From: Buchnera aphidicola (Sarucallis kahawaluokalani)
Lineage (GTDB): Bacteria > Pseudomonadota > Gammaproteobacteria > Enterobacterales > Enterobacteriaceae
Assembly: GCF_005080725.1 (NCBI RefSeq)
Contig: NZ_CP032999.1
Location: 89,605-153,604 of the forward strand
DNA length: 64,000 bases
Direction: 5' to 3'
Below the pieces are notes generated by a model, which saw only the letters and a program-made list of their open reading frames with translations, did no database searches and was not told the DNA's origin. The position numbers and the translations under genes are program-made. Positions 9,414 through 18,226 of the stretch are shown one piece after another (the first letter of the stretch is position 1; every line of letters begins with the position of its first letter).

Positions 9414-9701
9414 ATGATTATAATATATGGGGAACAACGTATTAAAATAGGAAAGAGCGCTAGTAGGAAACTGAGAAATGTAAATAATAAAATTCCAAGT
9501 GTCGTTTATGGATTAAATAAACCGACATTATATATTTCATTAGATCATGATAAAGTTTTTCATTTACAAAACGATAAAAATTTTTACAAGAATATTATTA
9601 CTTTAAAGATATCTGATCAACAATACCTCGTCTCTGTACATGCTGTACAAAGACATTGTTTTAAACAACGATTGTTACATATTGATTTTTTATATAAATA
9701 A
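9414..9701 (+). CDS. rplY: 50S ribosomal protein L25
   Basis: Binds 5S rRNA in the large subunit. The frame is open upstream, but ATG at 9414, preceded by AAGGGAA (9404-9410), gives 95 residues against 94 in E. coli and aligns from residue 1 (IKIGKSASRKLR against the E. coli KGASRRLR region). LDHDKV, VQRH and the C-terminal LLHIDFLYK are preserved. It is monocistronic and converges on the DedA-family gene; the gap holds nested inverted repeats (9729-9797). Confidence 0.95.
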   Translation: MIIIYGEQRIKIGKSASRKLRNVNNKIPSVVYGLNKPTLYISLDHDKVFHLQNDKNFYKNIITLKISDQQYLVSVHAVQRHCFKQRLLHIDFLYK

Positions 9702-9728
9702 ATTTTAATTTTATATTTTTTTTGACTT

Positions 9729-9797
9729 TCGGTACGTAACTTTTGATTTTATTATACTGAATTTTTGTATAATACCATTTATTGTCTATCGTACCGA
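9729..9797. other. Nested inverted repeats between rplY and yabI
   Basis: The outer arms TCGGTACG (9729-9736) and CGTACCGA (9790-9797) are perfect complements 53 bases apart. Inside them TATTATAC (9750-9757) and GTATAATA (9767-9774) form another perfect 8-bp stem with a 9-base loop. The position between convergent genes suggests a bidirectional terminator or a small structured transcript. It lacks a T-arm or a plausible anticodon loop, so it is not an ordinary tRNA. Confidence 0.45.
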
Positions 9798-9878
9798 TTA
9801 AAATTTTTAATTTGTATTTCAATGTGTATTAGTATTAAGTAATACATTTGATTTTTAATGTAACAATGTTTACATTTT

Positions 9879-10517
9879 TTATTTTAATTTTTTGCATATT
9901 TTGTATATTTTATTATTTTTACGTATAAACCATATTATTAATAATATTAATACTATTATTATGGTAATTAAAATAAGATATTTGGTTGACAAAAAATTTT
10001 TTGTATAATTAAAATGATGAATTATAGCACCTGTGAATATCCCTGGCATAAAATATAATATAGGCCATATTATACAACTAATCAAACTTGGGAATATAAA
10101 TTTTTTGATTGGAATTGATAACATACCTGCCATCATAGGAATTATTGGTCTTGTAGGACCAATTAGTTTACCTAATAATATAGTCATCATACTATATTTA
10201 TTAAGTATGTTTTTTATTTTATTAAAAAAAATTATATTTTTTTGAAAGATACTTATTTTATATATCCAATTTTTACATTTCCATCCAATATAATAAGATA
10301 AGTAATCACCAATGGAACATGTAAGAACACTAACGGACCATGCAGTATACAGTGATACTTTCCCACTTCCAATAAGTGTGCCTAGTGTAGCCATTAAGAC
10401 AATTCCTGGTAATATTAATCCTAGTAGTGCTAATGATTCTAAGAAAGTAACTATCATTATTAGTATTAATGGATGTGATGAAAACTGTGTTAAAAAATAT
10501 GATAAACAAGCTTTCAT
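9879..10517 (-). CDS. yabI: DedA-family inner-membrane protein, YabI-like
   Basis: Integral membrane protein of 212 residues, shorter at the C-terminus than E. coli YabI (about 254). DedA proteins are thought to be proton-coupled lipid carriers of the undecaprenyl-phosphate or phospholipid flippase type. The family acidic residues appear in FLESLALLGLILPG and IGDYLSYY, and the conserved basic motif in GPTRPIIPMMAGML. Three to four further hydrophobic segments follow, and the protein ends with a strongly basic tail. In Buchnera the usual peptidoglycan/lipid context is reduced, so retention is notable. Its start lies divergent from rsmA. Family call is sure; assignment to the YabI branch rests on remembered sequence similarity. 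Confidence 0.85.
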   Translation of the reverse strand: MKACLSYFLTQFSSHPLILIMIVTFLESLALLGLILPGIVLMATLGTLIGSGKVSLYTAWSVSVLTCSIGDYLSYYIGWKCKNWIYKISIFQKNIIFFNKIKNILNKYSMMTILLGKLIGPTRPIIPMMAGMLSIPIKKFIFPSLISCIIWPILYFMPGIFTGAIIHHFNYTKNFLSTKYLILITIIIVLILLIIWFIRKNNKIYKICKKLK

Positions 10518-10667
10518 AATATCTCTTTTTTTTTTTTATAAATTAAAAATGAATTATATTAAATATTTTTTTTAGGTACAGTTTTTTAATGTATTTATGT
10601 AATTTAATTTTATATTTTTCTATAATATCATATTATTTGATATTTTAACATTGGTATTTCAAAATAT

Positions 10668-11480
10668 ATGAATAGAATTCTACAAGGATATATACCTAAG
10701 AAATATTTAGGTCAAAATTTTTTACAAGATAGAGATATCATTAATAAAATTATTAATTTAATTAATCCAAAGAAAGAAGATTCATTAGTAGAAATTGGTC
10801 CCGGTTTATCAGCTTTAACAGAACCGATGTGTAATATTTTAGATAATTTAATTGTCATTGAAGTAGATTGTGATATATTAAATTTACTGAAAAGATGTAT
10901 TTTTTATAATAAATTATATATTTTTAATAGTAATGTAATAAATTTTGATTTTAAAAAATTATCCATTCAGAGAAATAATGCATTGCGTATTTTTGGAAAT
11001 ATACCTTATAATATTTCAGTGCAATTAATATTATATTTAATACAATTTAGAGAATATATTTTAGATATACATTTTATGTTGCAAAAGGAAGTAGCAGATC
11101 GATTAGTGGCTTTACCTGGTAACAAAAAGTATGGTCGATTAAGTATTATTACACAATCGTATTATGATATTAATATTGAATTTATTATTCCACCTGATGC
11201 TTTTTTTCCTATACCCAAAATATATTCTAGCTTTGTAACTATTACACCTAAAGTATTTCCATTATGCGCCTGGGAAAAAATGCATATTTTAAAAGAAATA
11301 ACATTTTTTGCTTTTCGACATAGAAGAAAGATACTTAAAAATAGTTTATTACATTATATTAGTAAAAAGTTTTTAATTAATTTAAATATTAATCCTAATT
11401 TAAGAGCAGAAAATATATCTGTAAAAGAATATTGTAAAATCGTAGATATTATATATTCTTTAAAAAAATATAATAAATAA
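10668..11480 (+). CDS. rsmA: 16S rRNA adenine dimethyltransferase (KsgA)
   Basis: Dimethylates two adjacent adenines in the 3' terminal helix of 16S rRNA, a late quality-control step of 30S assembly. It is 270 residues (E. coli 273). The SAM site is visible as VEIGPGLSALTEPM, followed by the acidic IVIEVD, and the catalytic motif NIPYNIS. The N-terminal KKYLGQNFLQD motif is typical of the family. apaH follows after 22 bases, as in E. coli, but the apaG gene that lies between them there is missing. Confidence 0.97.
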   Translation: MNRILQGYIPKKYLGQNFLQDRDIINKIINLINPKKEDSLVEIGPGLSALTEPMCNILDNLIVIEVDCDILNLLKRCIFYNKLYIFNSNVINFDFKKLSIQRNNALRIFGNIPYNISVQLILYLIQFREYILDIHFMLQKEVADRLVALPGNKKYGRLSIITQSYYDINIEFIIPPDAFFPIPKIYSSFVTITPKVFPLCAWEKMHILKEITFFAFRHRRKILKNSLLHYISKKFLINLNINPNLRAENISVKEYCKIVDIIYSLKKYNK

Positions 11481-11502
11481 AATATTTTATAAGGAATAAA
11501 GT

Positions 11503-12318
11503 ATGAGTACATATTTAATTAGCGATATTCATGGACATTTTAAGCAATTAGATTTGTTATTAAAAAAAGTTTCATTTAATCCTATTTATGATACGTTGTT
11601 AGTTGCGGGCGATTTGATTGGTCGTGGACCGAATTCTTTAGAGGTATTATTATATCTTCAATCACTAAAAGAAAAGGTTATTGTTGTCTTAGGCAATCAT
11701 GATATCAATACGGTACTAACCTATTATGGTTTAAAAGAATATGATGAAACACTTCAATTAGGTGCTTTATTTCGATCAAATAAATTACATACATTAATAG
11801 AATGGTTACGTAAACAATCATTTTTATATATAGATAAAATTAAGAATATCATTTTGGTACATGCTGGTTTATATCCTTATTGGGATATATACACATTGCA
11901 ATATTATGCAAGAAAAATACAATATTTTTTATCATCAGATGATTTTTTAAATTTTTTAAAAGAGATACGTAATACCGATAGATTTATTCATTGGAACAAT
12001 GAATTAACGTTATTAGATAAAATAAAATTTAGTATTAATGTTTTTACTAAAATGCGTTATTTATATTTTAATAAATCTTTGAATTTGCATTATAAATATG
12101 CTCCTTCTAAAATATCTAAATGTAAAGGATTAATTCCTTGGTTTGATATAAAAAATTTAATCGATAAAAGGTATTCTATTTTTTTTGGTCATTGGGCTGC
12201 TTTATCGGATAAAATGAATATTTATAATAACATCATATTATTAGATACTGGGTGTTCTTGGGGAAAGTATTTAAGTTTATTTCGGTGGGATGATAAAAAA
12301 TGGTTTATACAAAAATAA
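11503..12318 (+). CDS. apaH: Symmetrical bis(5'-nucleosyl)-tetraphosphatase
   Basis: Hydrolyses Ap4A to two ADP, removing a by-product of aminoacyl-tRNA synthetases. It is 271 residues, slightly shorter than in E. coli (about 280). The metallophosphatase motifs are complete: SDIHGH, GDLIGRGPNS, LGNHD, then VHAGLYP and FGHWAA. AAGGAA at 11491-11496 is the ribosome-binding site. The stop is two bases from the stop of the convergent carB, leaving no room for a terminator. It forms a two-gene unit with rsmA. Confidence 0.96.
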   Translation: MSTYLISDIHGHFKQLDLLLKKVSFNPIYDTLLVAGDLIGRGPNSLEVLLYLQSLKEKVIVVLGNHDINTVLTYYGLKEYDETLQLGALFRSNKLHTLIEWLRKQSFLYIDKIKNIILVHAGLYPYWDIYTLQYYARKIQYFLSSDDFLNFLKEIRNTDRFIHWNNELTLLDKIKFSINVFTKMRYLYFNKSLNLHYKYAPSKISKCKGLIPWFDIKNLIDKRYSIFFGHWAALSDKMNIYNNIILLDTGCSWGKYLSLFRWDDKKWFIQK

Positions 12319-12320
12319 AT

Positions 12321-15300
12321 TTATACTTTACTATGTTTTACATCGTAATTAAATACCGTATTTATATCTTGTAATTTAGTAATTTCTTTATATGGATTAG
12401 TTTTTAATGATAAAATTGTAGCAAAAGCAGCATTGATTGTAGTATCATAGTAAATATTATTAGATAAGGCAAGAAATCTAATGTGTGGATACGATGTATT
12501 GTATGTATTTTCATGTGTTGTATCAATAATATACGAATATTCTTTGTTTTTTAAATGGTCTTGTATATTAGGCCGACCTTCATTAATTTGATTTACAATT
12601 CTGGAGTGAATACCGGAGTTTTTTAACAAATGGTGTATTTTTTCTGTTGTATCGATTTGAAATCCTATTTGTATTAATATGATAGATAAGTTTATTACAT
12701 ATTTTTCATCTGATTTTTTAATTGATAGTAAAACGCGGTTAATTTTTTTTATATTGGTTTGCGATGCTAATTTTGCTTTTGCAAAAGCAGAGGCAAATGT
12801 TTTTCCTATCCCCATAACTTCTCCTGTAGATCGCATTTCAGGTCCTAAAATTGGATCAACTCCTGGAAATTTATTAAAAGGTAAAACAGATTCTTTGACT
12901 GCAAAATACAATGATTTGGCATTGATATTATGATATTTTTGTTGTTTTAATGTTTTTCCAATCATAACTTTAGCTGCTATTTTAGCTAATGGTATATTTG
13001 TAGCTTTAGATACAAAAGGAATGGTACGTGATGCTCGAGGATTTACTTCAAGTATGTATATTTTATTATTTTGAATTGCTAGTTGTACGTTCATTAATCC
13101 TTTAACGGACAAAGAGAGTGCTAATTGTAGTACCTGTTCTTTTATTTTATTTTTAATATTTTTTTGTACTGTATATGTTGGTAATGAACATGAAGAATCT
13201 CCAGAATGAATACCTGCTGGTTCTATATGTTCCATAATTCCACCAATAAGTACATGTTTAGTATCACAGATGATGTCAACATCTATTTCTGTTGCATTTT
13301 CCAGATAATGATCTAATAAAATTGGATTTTTTTTTGATGGTGTTAACGTTTTATTAAAATATTCTTTTAAATCTGTGATATTATATACAATTTTCATGAA
13401 TCTTCCGCCTAGTACATAAGATGGTCGTACCATGATCGGATATTTTATATTATTCGCTATGTTTAATCCTTGTTGTATTGTTTTTACAGTAGCATTTTTT
13501 GGTTGTTTTAGATTTAAAGATGATACAATTTTTTGGAATTGATGTCTATCTTCTGCTTTATCGATGTTATTAGGACTAGTTCCGATAATTGGTATGTTAA
13601 ATTCTTGTAATTTTTTAGCTAATTTCAATGGAGTTTGTCCACCGTATTGTACTATTACTCCAAATGGTTTTTCTATACGTGTTATTTCTAGTATATTTTC
13701 TAATGTAATTGATTCAAAATATAATCTATGAGATATATCATAATCTGTAGATACTGTTTCTGGATTACAGTTAACCATAATTGTTTCAAATCCTTCTTCA
13801 ATTAAAGCTTGTGCAGCATGTACGCAACAATAGTCAAACTCTATCCCCTGACCAATTCTATTTGGGCCGCTTCCTAAAATAATTATTTTTTTATTAGATA
13901 TACTTGGATGTGCTTCACATTCTTCTGCCCATGTTGAGTACATATATGCTGTTTCTGTATGAAATTCAGCTGCACAGGTATCGATTCTTTTATATGTTGG
14001 ATGTAACTTTAATTGATAACGTATTTTTCGAATTTCATTTTCTGATACGTTCATTAATATTGCAATTCTTAAATCTGAAAAACCTTTTTTTTTAATTTTT
14101 TTTAAAAAATCATAATTTATATCATCAATGTTTTTATTTTTAATAATTTCTTCAGTTTTTATAATATCTTGTATATATGTTAAAAACCAAGGGTCAATGG
14201 ATGTGAGTTGATAAATATTTTTGACAGACATGTTTGCTCTAAAAGCATCTGCTATATACCATAAACGTTCTGCACCGGGATTTTTTAACTCATTTTTAAT
14301 TATTCTTATATTTTTAATATCTTTAGTGTCTACTTTGGGATCAAAACCATTGGAATCGATTTCCAATCCCTGCATAGCTTTTTGTATTGATTCTTGAAAT
14401 GTTTTTCCTATCGCCATGACTTCGCCTATAGATTTCATCTGTGTTGTTAAACGGTCGTTACAACCAGAGAATTTTTCAAAATTAAATCTTGGTATTTTTG
14501 TAACAACATAATCAATAGTTGGTTCAAATGATGCAGGAATTTTAGAATTAGTAATGTCATTTTTTAATTCATCTAAAGTATATCCAATGGCTAGTTTTGC
14601 AGCAATTTTAGCAATTGGAAAACCCGTTGCTTTCGAAGCAAGTGCAGATGAACGTGATACTCTTGGATTCATTTCAATCACTAACATACGTCCATTTTTC
14701 GGATTAATTGCAAATTGCACATTTGATCCTCCAGTTTCAACCCCAATTTCTTCTAGTATTTTTATCGATGCATTACGCATATATTGATATTCTTTGTCAG
14801 TCAAAGTTTGAGCTGGGGCAATTGTAATTGAATCTCCTGTGTGTATACCAATAGGATCAAAATTTTCAATACTACAAACAATAATACAATTATTATTACA
14901 ATCTCGTACTACTTCCATTTCATATTCTTTCCATCCTAACAGCGATTCATCAATTAAAATTTCTTTTGTTGGAGATAATTGGAAGCCCTTTTTACATATT
15001 TTTTTAAATTCTTCATAATTGTAGGCAATACCTCCTCCTGTACCTCCCATAGTATAAGATGGTCGGATAATACAAGGAAATCCAATAATTTTCGAGAAAT
15101 GTAATGCTTCTTCTATATTATGTACTATTTTGCATATAGCTGTTTCTAGTCCAATTTTCTTCATTGACTGTTTAAATAGATTTCTATCTTCTGATTTTTG
15201 GATAGCTTGAATACTGGCACCTATAATTTTTACGTTGTATTCAGATAATATTTTTTTTTTATATAATTGTAATGTACAATTTAATGCAACTTGTCCTCCC

Positions 15301-15569
15301 ATTGTTGGAAGTATTGCATCTGGTTTTTCTTTTTGAATAATTTTTTTAATTATTTTCCAGTGAATAGGTTCAATATATGTAGAGTCGGCTATTTCAGGAT
15401 CAGTCATGATAGTTGCTGGATTAGAATTAATTAAAATAATTCTATATCCTTCTTCTTTTAACGTTTTACATGCCTGTGTTCCTGAGTAGTCAAATTCACA
15501 AGCTTGTCCAATAACAATTGGACCTGCGCCAATAATTAAAATAGATTTAATATCAGTACGTTTTGGCAT
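12321..15569 (-). CDS. carB: Carbamoyl-phosphate synthase large subunit
   Basis: Makes carbamoyl phosphate from bicarbonate, ATP and ammonia delivered by CarA, for arginine and pyrimidine synthesis. It is 1082 residues (E. coli 1073). Both homologous halves with ATP-grasp folds are present: [19 protein letters not shown] and the second-half [17 protein letters not shown]. The C-terminal regulatory domain is present but altered: E. coli DATHGTA reads DTTEKIH, NKVHEG reads NQINEG and INTTSG reads IDTTHE, which affects the UMP/IMP site. The ornithine-contact motif YDTT is kept. It follows carA after one base and is co-transcribed with it. Confidence 0.97.
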   Translation of the reverse strand: MPKRTDIKSILIIGAGPIVIGQACEFDYSGTQACKTLKEEGYRIILINSNPATIMTDPEIADSTYIEPIHWKIIKKIIQKEKPDAILPTMGGQVALNCTLQLYKKKILSEYNVKIIGASIQAIQKSEDRNLFKQSMKKIGLETAICKIVHNIEEALHFSKIIGFPCIIRPSYTMGGTGGGIAYNYEEFKKICKKGFQLSPTKEILIDESLLGWKEYEMEVVRDCNNNCIIVCSIENFDPIGIHTGDSITIAPAQTLTDKEYQYMRNASIKILEEIGVETGGSNVQFAINPKNGRMLVIEMNPRVSRSSALASKATGFPIAKIAAKLAIGYTLDELKNDITNSKIPASFEPTIDYVVTKIPRFNFEKFSGCNDRLTTQMKSIGEVMAIGKTFQESIQKAMQGLEIDSNGFDPKVDTKDIKNIRIIKNELKNPGAERLWYIADAFRANMSVKNIYQLTSIDPWFLTYIQDIIKTEEIIKNKNIDDINYDFLKKIKKKGFSDLRIAILMNVSENEIRKIRYQLKLHPTYKRIDTCAAEFHTETAYMYSTWAEECEAHPSISNKKIIILGSGPNRIGQGIEFDYCCVHAAQALIEEGFETIMVNCNPETVSTDYDISHRLYFESITLENILEITRIEKPFGVIVQYGGQTPLKLAKKLQEFNIPIIGTSPNNIDKAEDRHQFQKIVSSLNLKQPKNATVKTIQQGLNIANNIKYPIMVRPSYVLGGRFMKIVYNITDLKEYFNKTLTPSKKNPILLDHYLENATEIDVDIICDTKHVLIGGIMEHIEPAGIHSGDSSCSLPTYTVQKNIKNKIKEQVLQLALSLSVKGLMNVQLAIQNNKIYILEVNPRASRTIPFVSKATNIPLAKIAAKVMIGKTLKQQKYHNINAKSLYFAVKESVLPFNKFPGVDPILGPEMRSTGEVMGIGKTFASAFAKAKLASQTNIKKINRVLLSIKKSDEKYVINLSIILIQIGFQIDTTEKIHHLLKNSGIHSRIVNQINEGRPNIQDHLKNKEYSYIIDTTHENTYNTSYPHIRFLALSNNIYYDTTINAAFATILSLKTNPYKEITKLQDINTVFNYDVKHSKV

Positions 15570-15570
15570 T

Positions 15571-16722
15571 TTAATTCCTATATTGATTTTTTTTGTATTT
15601 TTTTATATTTTTTATAAATTTTTTAAATAATTCTTCTGCATCATGAGGGCCAGGATTTGCTTCTGGATGTCCTTGAAAACCAAAAACATTTTTATGAATT
15701 ATTTTGATACCTTGAATAGTTTTATCGAATAGTGATTGATGTGTGATTTCAATGTTTTTTGGTAAAAAATTCTTATCAATTGTAAAATTGTGATTTTGTG
15801 TTGTAATAAAAACCTTTTTTGTTTTTATATTTTGTACCGGATGGTTGCTACCATGGTGTCCAAATTTCATTTTTAAAATTTTTGCTTGATTAGCTATTGC
15901 AAGCAATTGATGTCCTAGGCAAATACCAAAAATTGGTATCATAGTATTTAATAAAATTTTAATATTATTAATATTATTAATACATAATCTTGGATCACCT
16001 GGTCCATTAGATAAAAGAATACCATCTGGATTTAATGATATAATTTTTTCAGCAGAAGTATTTTCTGGGACTACAGTTAGGTAACATCCGTAATCAACTA
16101 ATATTCTTAATATATTTTTTTTTACACCAAAATCATATACAATAACATGAAATGGTAATTTTTTAATACATTGGTTATATTTACCAGTATAAATATTTTT
16201 TGTACCTTTATTCCAGTGGTAAATTTTTTTCGTACTGATATCTGTTATTATATTTATTTTAGATTGATTAATAGCGTTGTTAATGCGTTTATATATTGTA
16301 TTAATATTAGTTGTTTTATCAGTAAATATACATCCATATTGTGTACCTTTATTTCTGATAATTTTAGTTAATTTTCTTGTATCGATATTCATAATTCCAA
16401 TAATATTATTATTTTTTAAATATTTTTCTAAATTCATATTGCTGCGATAACTACTATGTATTAAAGAAATATCATGCATAATAATTCCTTTAATTTGTAT
16501 TTTTTCTGATTCGCAATCTGTTTGGTTAATTCCAGTATTTCCGATATGTGGATATGTAAATGTAATAATTTGGTTTGCATACGAAGGATCAGTTAATATT
16601 TCTTGATAACCTGTCATAGCAGTATTAAATACAATCTCACCAGTAGTCATTCCTGTTATACCTATGGAAACACCTTCGAATAATGTACCATCTTCTAAAA
16701 CTAAAAATGCAGATTCTTTCAA
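15571..16722 (-). CDS. carA: Carbamoyl-phosphate synthase small subunit, TTG start
   Basis: Glutamine amidotransferase subunit that supplies ammonia to CarB. The frame is open to 16797, but TTG at 16722 is preceded by GGAG (plus-strand CTCC at 16731-16734) with an 8-base spacer and gives 383 residues against 382 in E. coli, aligning from residue 1 ([11 protein letters not shown]). E. coli carA also starts with UUG. The catalytic Cys is in FGICLGHQ and the His/Glu pair in [18 protein letters not shown]. The extra N-terminal residues of the longer frame match nothing in the family. It lies downstream of dapB, in E. coli order. Confidence 0.94.
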   Translation of the reverse strand: MKESAFLVLEDGTLFEGVSIGITGMTTGEIVFNTAMTGYQEILTDPSYANQIITFTYPHIGNTGINQTDCESEKIQIKGIIMHDISLIHSSYRSNMNLEKYLKNNNIIGIMNIDTRKLTKIIRNKGTQYGCIFTDKTTNINTIYKRINNAINQSKINIITDISTKKIYHWNKGTKNIYTGKYNQCIKKLPFHVIVYDFGVKKNILRILVDYGCYLTVVPENTSAEKIISLNPDGILLSNGPGDPRLCINNINNIKILLNTMIPIFGICLGHQLLAIANQAKILKMKFGHHGSNHPVQNIKTKKVFITTQNHNFTIDKNFLPKNIEITHQSLFDKTIQGIKIIHKNVFGFQGHPEANPGPHDAEELFKKFIKNIKKYKKNQYRN

Positions 16723-16834
16723 TGTGCGTGCTCCAAATTGTATAAAGATTGTAGTTATGTTTTTATAATATTTTATTTTTATATTTTTACATATCAATAT
16801 TAAACTTATATGATATGTATAATTTTTTATTGAC

Positions 16835-17626
16835 TTATATTTTTAAAACATCTATCATACTAAATAATCCTGCTGCTTGTTCTTTTATCCAAATAGCTGC
16901 TTGTATAGCACCTGATGCAAATGTATCTCTATTATTAGCCTGATGTGATATTGTAATTTTTTCTCCAGTTCCTAAAAATATAATTTTATGTTCACCAATA
17001 ACATCTCCTCCTCTAATAATAGAGAATCCAATTTTTTTTCTTTCTCTGGTATTTGTAATTTCTTTTTTTCTATATATACTAACAGTATTCAGATCCCATT
17101 TCTTATTTTTAGCAATAATGTTACCTATTTGTAGTGCAGTACCTGAAGGTGAGTCTAACTTATTTCGGTGATGTGATTCTACAATTTCTATATCATAGGA
17201 ATCATTAATAATTTTTGACGTTTGTTCTAATAATTTAAAAATTAGATTTATTCCAATGCTAAAATTGGATGACATAACAATACTTATTTTTTTTGAGTAG
17301 CTTTTTATTGTATTATATTCATTTTCAGTAAACCCTGTGGTACCAATAATAATTTTTTTGTCATATTTATGACAAATTTTTAGATTTTTTAGTGTATTTT
17401 TTGGTGTGCTAAAATCTATCAATATATCAAATGATTTTATTATTTTTTCAATATTTGTACTAATTGGAATCTTTTTTTGTTGTTTCGTAAATATATCTAA
17501 AGTTTTTTTTTTTACAAGAGCGTATGTTAATATAACATCAGTATATTTCTGTATTACTTGGATTAAACTGGATCCCATACGTCCATATGCTCCAGTAATT
17601 GCTATGCGTGTTAATTTTGAGTTCAT
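16835..17626 (-). CDS. dapB: 4-hydroxy-tetrahydrodipicolinate reductase
   Basis: NAD(P)H-dependent step of the diaminopimelate/lysine pathway, one of the essential amino-acid routes that aphid symbionts supply to the host. It is 263 residues (E. coli 273). The nucleotide-binding motif is ITGAYGRMGSSL, the catalytic/substrate region is ESHHRNKLDSPSGTA, and GTTGF precedes the central SSNFSIGINL. It lies upstream of carA in the same direction; E. coli has fkpB, ispH and rihC between lspA and dapB, all missing here. Confidence 0.96.
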   Translation of the reverse strand: MNSKLTRIAITGAYGRMGSSLIQVIQKYTDVILTYALVKKKTLDIFTKQQKKIPISTNIEKIIKSFDILIDFSTPKNTLKNLKICHKYDKKIIIGTTGFTENEYNTIKSYSKKISIVMSSNFSIGINLIFKLLEQTSKIINDSYDIEIVESHHRNKLDSPSGTALQIGNIIAKNKKWDLNTVSIYRKKEITNTRERKKIGFSIIRGGDVIGEHKIIFLGTGEKITISHQANNRDTFASGAIQAAIWIKEQAAGLFSMIDVLKI

Positions 17627-17755
17627 AATTATATACTTTTTTTATAAGAAGATTACAAAATATTTTTATTTAAAAATATTTTATTATTTTTAGGTGAAAT
17701 TTAGTATAAATTTTTTTTGATATGCGAAAATTATATTATAATAATTATTTTAAAA

Positions 17756-18226
17756 TTAATTTTTAACATTCAATTGATATAGTCTAAGAATTATTCCAAT
17801 AAAAAATATTAAATCAGAAAAGTTAAAGATAATAACATGATAATCATTAAAATTAATATCTATAAAATCAATAATATATCCATGATATAGTCGATCAACT
17901 GTATTGCTAATTGTTGCGCCTAGTATGCATTGGTAACTATAATAATGGCTAGTATAAAACGTTTTGTATATGAAATATATTATTAATATTAATTGTAATA
18001 TTAAAATTGTATACTGATATTTTTGATAAATTTTTTCGTATATATTCAATAATAAACCGTAGTTTTTTACGTATAACAAATTTATAAAGGTAAATATTTT
18101 TTTATATTCATTGTATTTCATATAATGATTTACTAAATATTTACTATAAATATCTATTAGTATAATGATACAGGTTATATAAAGATTTTTACAAAAATTG
18201 ACGATGTTCCCCGTTTTGATTAACAT
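17756..18226 (-). CDS. lspA: Lipoprotein signal peptidase
   Basis: Aspartic protease of the inner membrane that removes signal peptides from lipidated prolipoproteins. It is 156 residues (E. coli 164), very Lys/Ile/Tyr-rich and strongly diverged, but four membrane segments and the catalytic motifs remain: LIDIYSKYL near the N-terminus, NYG, SNTVDRL and FNFSDLI, carrying the two active-site Asp. The start (ATG 18226) lies 38 bases inside the 3' end of ileS, so the genes overlap and are probably translationally coupled. ileS-lspA adjacency is as in E. coli. Confidence 0.92.
   Translation of the reverse strand: MLIKTGNIVNFCKNLYITCIIILIDIYSKYLVNHYMKYNEYKKIFTFINLLYVKNYGLLLNIYEKIYQKYQYTILILQLILIIYFIYKTFYTSHYYSYQCILGATISNTVDRLYHGYIIDFIDINFNDYHVIIFNFSDLIFFIGIILRLYQLNVKN

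Noticed and set aside
9729-9797. Degenerate tRNA
   Set aside because: The outer stem resembles an acceptor stem but there is no T-arm, no seven-base anticodon loop and no D-arm.
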